A stretch of DNA of 64,000 nt from Eulemur rufifrons (lineage: Eukaryota > Chordata > Mammalia > Primates > Lemuridae): the NCBI RefSeq assembly GCF_041146395.1, contig NC_090986.1:39902001-39966000 (forward strand), in the 5' to 3' direction. The notes beneath the pieces are model-generated. The model had not been told where the DNA came from. It did not search any database and worked only from the letters and a program-made list of their open reading frames with translations. The stretch's first letter is position 1. Every line of letters begins with the position of its first letter. Positions 59,985 through 64,000 of this stretch are shown piece by piece. Both the position numbers and the translations under genes were made by a program.

Positions 59985-60235
59985 TGAATGCTGTGTGACT
60001 ATGGGACTTATGGTGTAGCCACCACCATACAGCAAACACAGGCGTGGGAATAAAAAATGACATAAAAATGGCAGACAGAAAGATGGAAAGGAAAATGCTG
60101 AACTGCTACGCCAACTCACCACCTACCTGTGGATGCCGTTATATGTGCGATACCTCAACCTCTGCACCTGTAAGCCACTGTGAGCTTTCTGTTCACTGTA
60201 GACTCATACTGTGATTACTAATATAATTTGACTTA
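59985..60235 (+). mobile_element. LTR fragment (MaLR/ERVL-like)
   Basis: GGCAGACAGAAAGATGGAAAGG, CTGCTACGCCAACTCACCACC, GCACCTGTAAGCCACTGTGAG and an end near TTACTAATAT resemble the 3' half of an old LTR, similar in order to 58230-58440. Confidence 0.4.
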
Positions 60236-62597
60236 ATTTCCACCAAGTGGTTTGGGGTTCTTCACGTTCCCTGGGTAAACTTGGCTCAAGTGACTGGTAC
60301 TAAGGAGAAACAGGGTTGCTGCTTCCCAAAAAAGTCAAGTGTCAAAATCAACAGGCTCAAAATAAATTTTTATTCACTTTTTCCATGTAAGAGAGAAAAT
60401 ATTGGAAGGTCAAATAGAAGATTTTATATTTGGTCAGTTATTTTTGTGTAGTTTCTTAGAGCTTGGAACTAATGAGTCCATGGACACCATTTCAATGGCC
60501 AAAAAAGTAAATCAACTGTTTTGTTGTTTGGTCACACACCACCGATAAGGGCACAAAGGTTGTGAATGGTCATACTGTAGTCTCAGGATAAAAGTATGTT
60601 TGGATCACTGTCAGTAGTAAAATCACATTCTAAATGCATAGCTCAGTGAATCATTTTCAGTATCTTCATATACATTAAACAGAACTTGTTGACTCTGTCC
60701 TTTAAAACCTAATCTGTCAGAAAATTCCACTTATTTAATGAAATTTGAATTGGCACTTTCTTGGTACTTGTAGCAGTACACCAGGGGACAGAGACATTTT
60801 CCTCTATTAGGTTCACAAGATGACTAACAAAAAAGATATCATGTGAAACAAATCTGCTACTGTCTGACATTTTTTTCCCCCCAGAGCACCAATGGGGGTG
60901 GTTGTTAGGACTTTACTGATTTCTTTCATGTCCTAAGTTTGCTCTTGTTTTCATGATTCCCTTGACCTCTGGATTCCACAAGTATGCAGATGACTTAACA
61001 CTGCAAACAACTATGCGTTAGTCAGAACTTTCATGAAGTTTTACATGGTAACTTAGAGGAAGTTCATTTCAAAAGAACAGATAGAATTTAAAATCTGCTA
61101 GTAAGGAGTGTAAGTAAAAAAGTTGAATTTATATGAACTGAAGTAAAGAAGGTTTACGAGTGACTGAGTCTTGTTTTTGAGTATGAAAAGGGTTTCTATA
61201 TAAATGATAGAAAATAATAACTCTCAGTCCCATGTGGCAGAGAGAAATTACAGCAGGGGGAATTTAAACTAGACATTAGAAGAACTCTAGGGACTGTAAA
61301 ATATGGGTATATATTGCTATAGGATTATAGAGTTGTATTTAAAAAAAAGGAGAGAGATATTCATTATTTTCAAATAATTTTAACTCAAACCAAAACAAAT
61401 ATTCATATCAAAGCTCTTTGCAGGAATGGAATGATAAATAAGACACATCTCTGCTCTCTAGGAGTTATTAAAACAATGTTTGAAGGAGGGTGAGCGGAAT
61501 AAGCCAAATACAAAAATAACTAAAAAATAAAGCAAAGCATAACTGAAAAATACCAAAGCAAAATCCAAGATTTCTCCAAGTTATGTCACTGTAATGACAA
61601 TGTATCAGGTTATGTCATTGGTAACAAAAATTACCATTCAGATGTCTCAGCCCTTAGGGCCATGTTTGCTTTTCAAAGTGGAGGTGCACACTGGTAGAAT
61701 GACTGTAAGGTGAACTCACTATAGAAAATAAAAGAAGCTTCCATTTTGCTATACTTTACAGCAATATCATTTAACACAACTGGCAACCAAGGTTGAGCAT
61801 TACTAATTTTCTCATCTCATCTTTGAGAATGTATAATAGGAAGGAAGAGGTTTCAAGTTAGCAAAGTTTGGCAAAGGGAAGAAAATGTACCTAAAGAAGA
61901 ATCTTTAAATTTCATAGATTTCACTTTCAAAATAGGCCTAAGAGAATTATAGTTTTAAAATTTCTATAGTATGGCCATGTATTTGTGACTTTGGTAATTG
62001 ATAGCATGACCATATTGAAAATACCATAAGTGAACTTCTACCAATGAATTGAAGAGCAAAGGAAGAGTAGTTTTAAAACTTGCTCCCTGTGTATTGCTAT
62101 GTTTTGGACACTTAGTAAATACATTCAGATTCATTGCTGAAATATTGACTAAAATCAAATATCCACTTAGAAATGGCATTGATTTAAAACATACTTAGTA
62201 CACAATTCTCATATCTATGTGTTAAATAAGCTATCTGGAAACAAGATACAAAGGGACATTTTCCCCACATTTCCTAGTCCTTCTAATGCTGGTAGGACCA
62301 TGGTATCTTTGATAAAACAGCCTTCTTCAAAAGTCAAACTATAAACAATAATTTGCAATAAAAGATAACCTGGTTGATAGTCATTCAATACTCATCATTA
62401 AGAAAATGCTGAAACTGACATAGAAAAATTGGCAATGGTATGACCAAAACAATTTATAGAAAAATATAAATGTCTAATTAAAAAATTTAAAAATGTAATC
62501 AAATTAAATATTTTCCTATTATATTCATAACATATTTTGATTGTAATGATTAGCATTGAGGAGTGTGGTATCTAAATGAACACTTGTCAACAGCTGG
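60236..62597. other. Repeat-poor stretch, no gene recognised
   Basis: About 2.3 kb. A weak reverse L2 match (GGAATGGAATGATAAATAAGACACATCTCTGCTCTCTAGGAG) lies at about 61424-61465. Otherwise nothing is recognised. Confidence 0.4.
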
Positions 62598-63108
62598 TGT
62601 AACAGAGGTAAAGGTCTGAAAAAGGGCAATGGAATGTTTTAAGAGTTGTCTCTTTAAAACCCCCACCCTTTTTGGGAATTAAAACCTGCATTCCTTCCCC
62701 AAGGCCAGTAATCAAAGGGGCAGAAAAATGTTCTTTGCTTTTTGTTTTCTAGTGTCTTAAACCACAAGAAATAGCTGGACAGAACTGTCCAGACAAGGGA
62801 CAAGGGCCATAAGATCATCAGAGACAAGGTTGACTGAAACCACCAATTACAGTTAAACAACAATAGCCTGAAGCCATGACATATGACACTGGTCACACAG
62901 ACCGGAGCCCAACCTCTGAAAACCCCCTTTTAAAAAGACCTGTATTTCTGCTTAAAGATAGGATGGTGGTCTTTGAGATGCTAGTCTACTGCCCTACTCA
63001 TTTGCCAGCAAATTAATAAACTTCTCTTTCATTTTCTTTAAATCACTTGTTACTGTTTTTCATTCTCACTGATTCAGCCTCAGGGATAGTACTGAACTTT
63101 TGGTAACA
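62598..63108 (+). mobile_element. Solitary class I-type LTR
   Basis: Starts TGTAACAGAGGTAAAGG and ends ACTTTTGGTAACA. Flanks CTGG (62594-62597) and GTGG (63109-63112) agree at 3 of 4 positions. It has a polyadenylation signal AATAAA at about 63016, then a U5 with CTGATTCAGCCTCAGGGATAG. An 18-bp dyad, CTGGACAG-AA-CTGTCCAG, sits in U3 at about 62776-62793. No internal viral sequence adjoins. The 80-codon minus frame at 62654 is spurious. Confidence 0.65.
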
Positions 63109-63229
63109 GTGGTATAAGTGAAACTTAGTACAATCTTTCTGGAAAGTTACCCAGCAATTCAGATCATAAGTCTTAAAAAGGTTTATAACTATGACCAAGT
63201 TTTTCCATCTTTAAGAATTTCTCATAAGA

Positions 63230-63363
63230 TTCACACCTAATGGGTATGGTATGCACTGTCTTGGGGATGGACAGGCTTGAAGCTCTGACTTAGGCGGGGC
63301 AAGGCAATATATGTAACCTAAACATTTGTACCCCTGTAATATGCTGAAATGAAAAAAAAAAAA
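63230..63363 (+). mobile_element. Truncated lemur L1 3' end (134 bp)
   Basis: CACACCTAATGGGTATGG, CTTGGGGATGGACAGGCTTG, GTAACCTAAACATTTGTACCCC, AATATGCTGAAATG and a poly(A) tail. The target duplication AAGAATTTCTCATAAG (63213-63228) and AAGAATTTATCATAAG (63364-63379) match at 15 of 16 positions. Same family as 53864-53937. Confidence 0.9.
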
Positions 63364-63379
63364 AAGAATTTATCATAAG

Positions 63380-63677
63380 GAATAAAAAGCCTGGAGAAAG
63401 ACCTAGATTCAGTGGTGTTCACCATTTATAATAGTGAAAATTTAGTCCCACTGGGTTCTCTGGGGAAGGTAACCAGGAGAACCCTTTGCTTAGGATCACC
63501 TTTGTTAGCACTGCAAGGACCACACAGAAACAGCAATAGATATGCTCCTCAATGTTTTTTGGCTTGTGTAATTCAGAGTAGAGGTTCATCTTTCCAAAGC
63601 AAATGTCTGGAAATATGCAAGAAATTTGTTAGGAATGAAGGTGGGACAATGGGTTCTATAATACTTAGAAAACTGTA
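63380..63677. other. No recognised element
   Basis: The open frame 63412-63801 (130 codons) begins here in unassigned sequence and runs into reverse MLT1 LTR sequence. I see no domain in it. Confidence 0.4.
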
Positions 63678-63941
63678 TGTGTTAGTTTGGGCTGCCATAA
63701 CAAAATACCATAAACTAGATGGCTCTAAACAACAGAAATTTATTTTCTCACAGTTCTGGAGACTGGAAGTTGGAGGTAAGGATACCAGTATTGCAAGGTT
63801 CTAGTGATGGCCCTCTTCCTGGCTTTAAAGCAGAAGGGGCGGAGGGAGTCTGAGTATCTCTGGAATCTGTTCTTTCAAGAGCACTAATCTCATCATGAGG
63901 ACTTCACCCTCATTACCTCATCTAAACCTAATTATCTCCCT
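63678..63941 (-). mobile_element. MLT1-type LTR, reverse, cut by an L1
   Basis: GTTAGTTTGGGCTGCCATAAC, AAACTAGATGGCTCTAAACAACAGAAATTTATT, CTCACAGTTCTGGAGACTGGAAG, ACTAATCTCATCATGAGGAC are the reversed MLT1 3' half. It stops abruptly at 63941. Confidence 0.75.
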
Positions 63942-64000
63942 ATTTGCAAACTACCCATCTGACAAGGGATTAATAACTAGAATATATAAGGAGCTCCAAC
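63942..64000 (+). mobile_element. Start of a truncated L1 (continues beyond window)
   Basis: CTATTTGCAAACTACCCATCTGACAAGGG and TTAATAACTAGAATATATAAGGAGCTC match L1 ORF2 and the copy at 28808-28862. It joins directly onto MLT1 sequence, so it is a 5'-truncated L1 inserted in the LTR. Confidence 0.85.

Noticed and set aside
58230..60235. The two related LTR pieces as ends of one provirus
   Set aside because: The sequence between them is L1M-like 3' UTR and no retroviral gene is visible.
63412..63801. 130-codon open frame as a gene
   Set aside because: Its second half is reverse MLT1 LTR sequence and its first half shows no domain.

Overview
This window is primate nuclear DNA, most likely from a strepsirrhine and specifically a lemur. 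Several Alu copies carry the lemur-type right arm, with wording such as GCTGACGCCACGGCACTC and a long middle linker of the form AATAGAAAGAAATTATCTGG. Two insertions end in a short L1 3' tail (GTAACCTAAACATTTGTACCCC, then AATATGCTGAAATAAAA) that I associate with lemur L1s. The species is an inference.

I can support no protein-coding gene, rRNA, tRNA or CRISPR array. Every open frame is short, and the longest ones that I can explain fall inside L1, Alu, MLT1 or hAT sequence. The window reads as intergenic or deep intronic, AT-rich and built from layers of transposable elements of very different ages. Family names are from memory of consensus patterns. The class is usually safer than the subfamily.

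Layout. 0-5 kb: MIR and L2 fragments, an Alu monomer and an MLT1 LTR. 5-7.3 kb: an old L1/HAL1-like 5' part, an MLT1 LTR and a short hAT element with recognisable ends. 9.3-13 kb: MLT1A, a reverse MLT1, an L1 3' end, an ERV1-type LTR and a MIR. 17.2-21.6 kb: the most layered block, an old reverse L1 broken by Alus, a tiny retroposed insert and a decayed hAT transposase gene. 25.8-29.9 kb: an ancient LINE end, a Tigger-like element and a 3.2-kb 5'-truncated L1. 30-32.2 kb: a perfect 39-bp inverted repeat and an inverted Alu pair. 35-36.5 kb: repeat-poor AT-rich sequence that may be a conserved noncoding element, then a purine tract. 36.9-41.2 kb: more old L1. 44-45.3 kb: a solitary LTR, a lemur Alu and an L2. 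48-53.5 kb: L2, L1M, MIR and a second ERV1-type LTR. 53.9-60.2 kb: a 74-bp L1 tail, reverse L1M, a second hAT transposase relic, AluJ, L1M 3' sequence and LTR pieces. 62.6-64 kb: another solitary LTR, a short L1 tail, and an MLT1 cut by an L1 that runs off the window.

No new functional system is evident. The most interesting signals are structural. There are perfect inverted repeats that look like short template-switch events (29961/30701, 52952/52978, 39536/39552). There are two short retroposed inserts of unknown source with clear target-site duplications (18333 and 21770). Two lemur Alus share a distinctive set of changes. A possible regulatory block lies near 36 kb.
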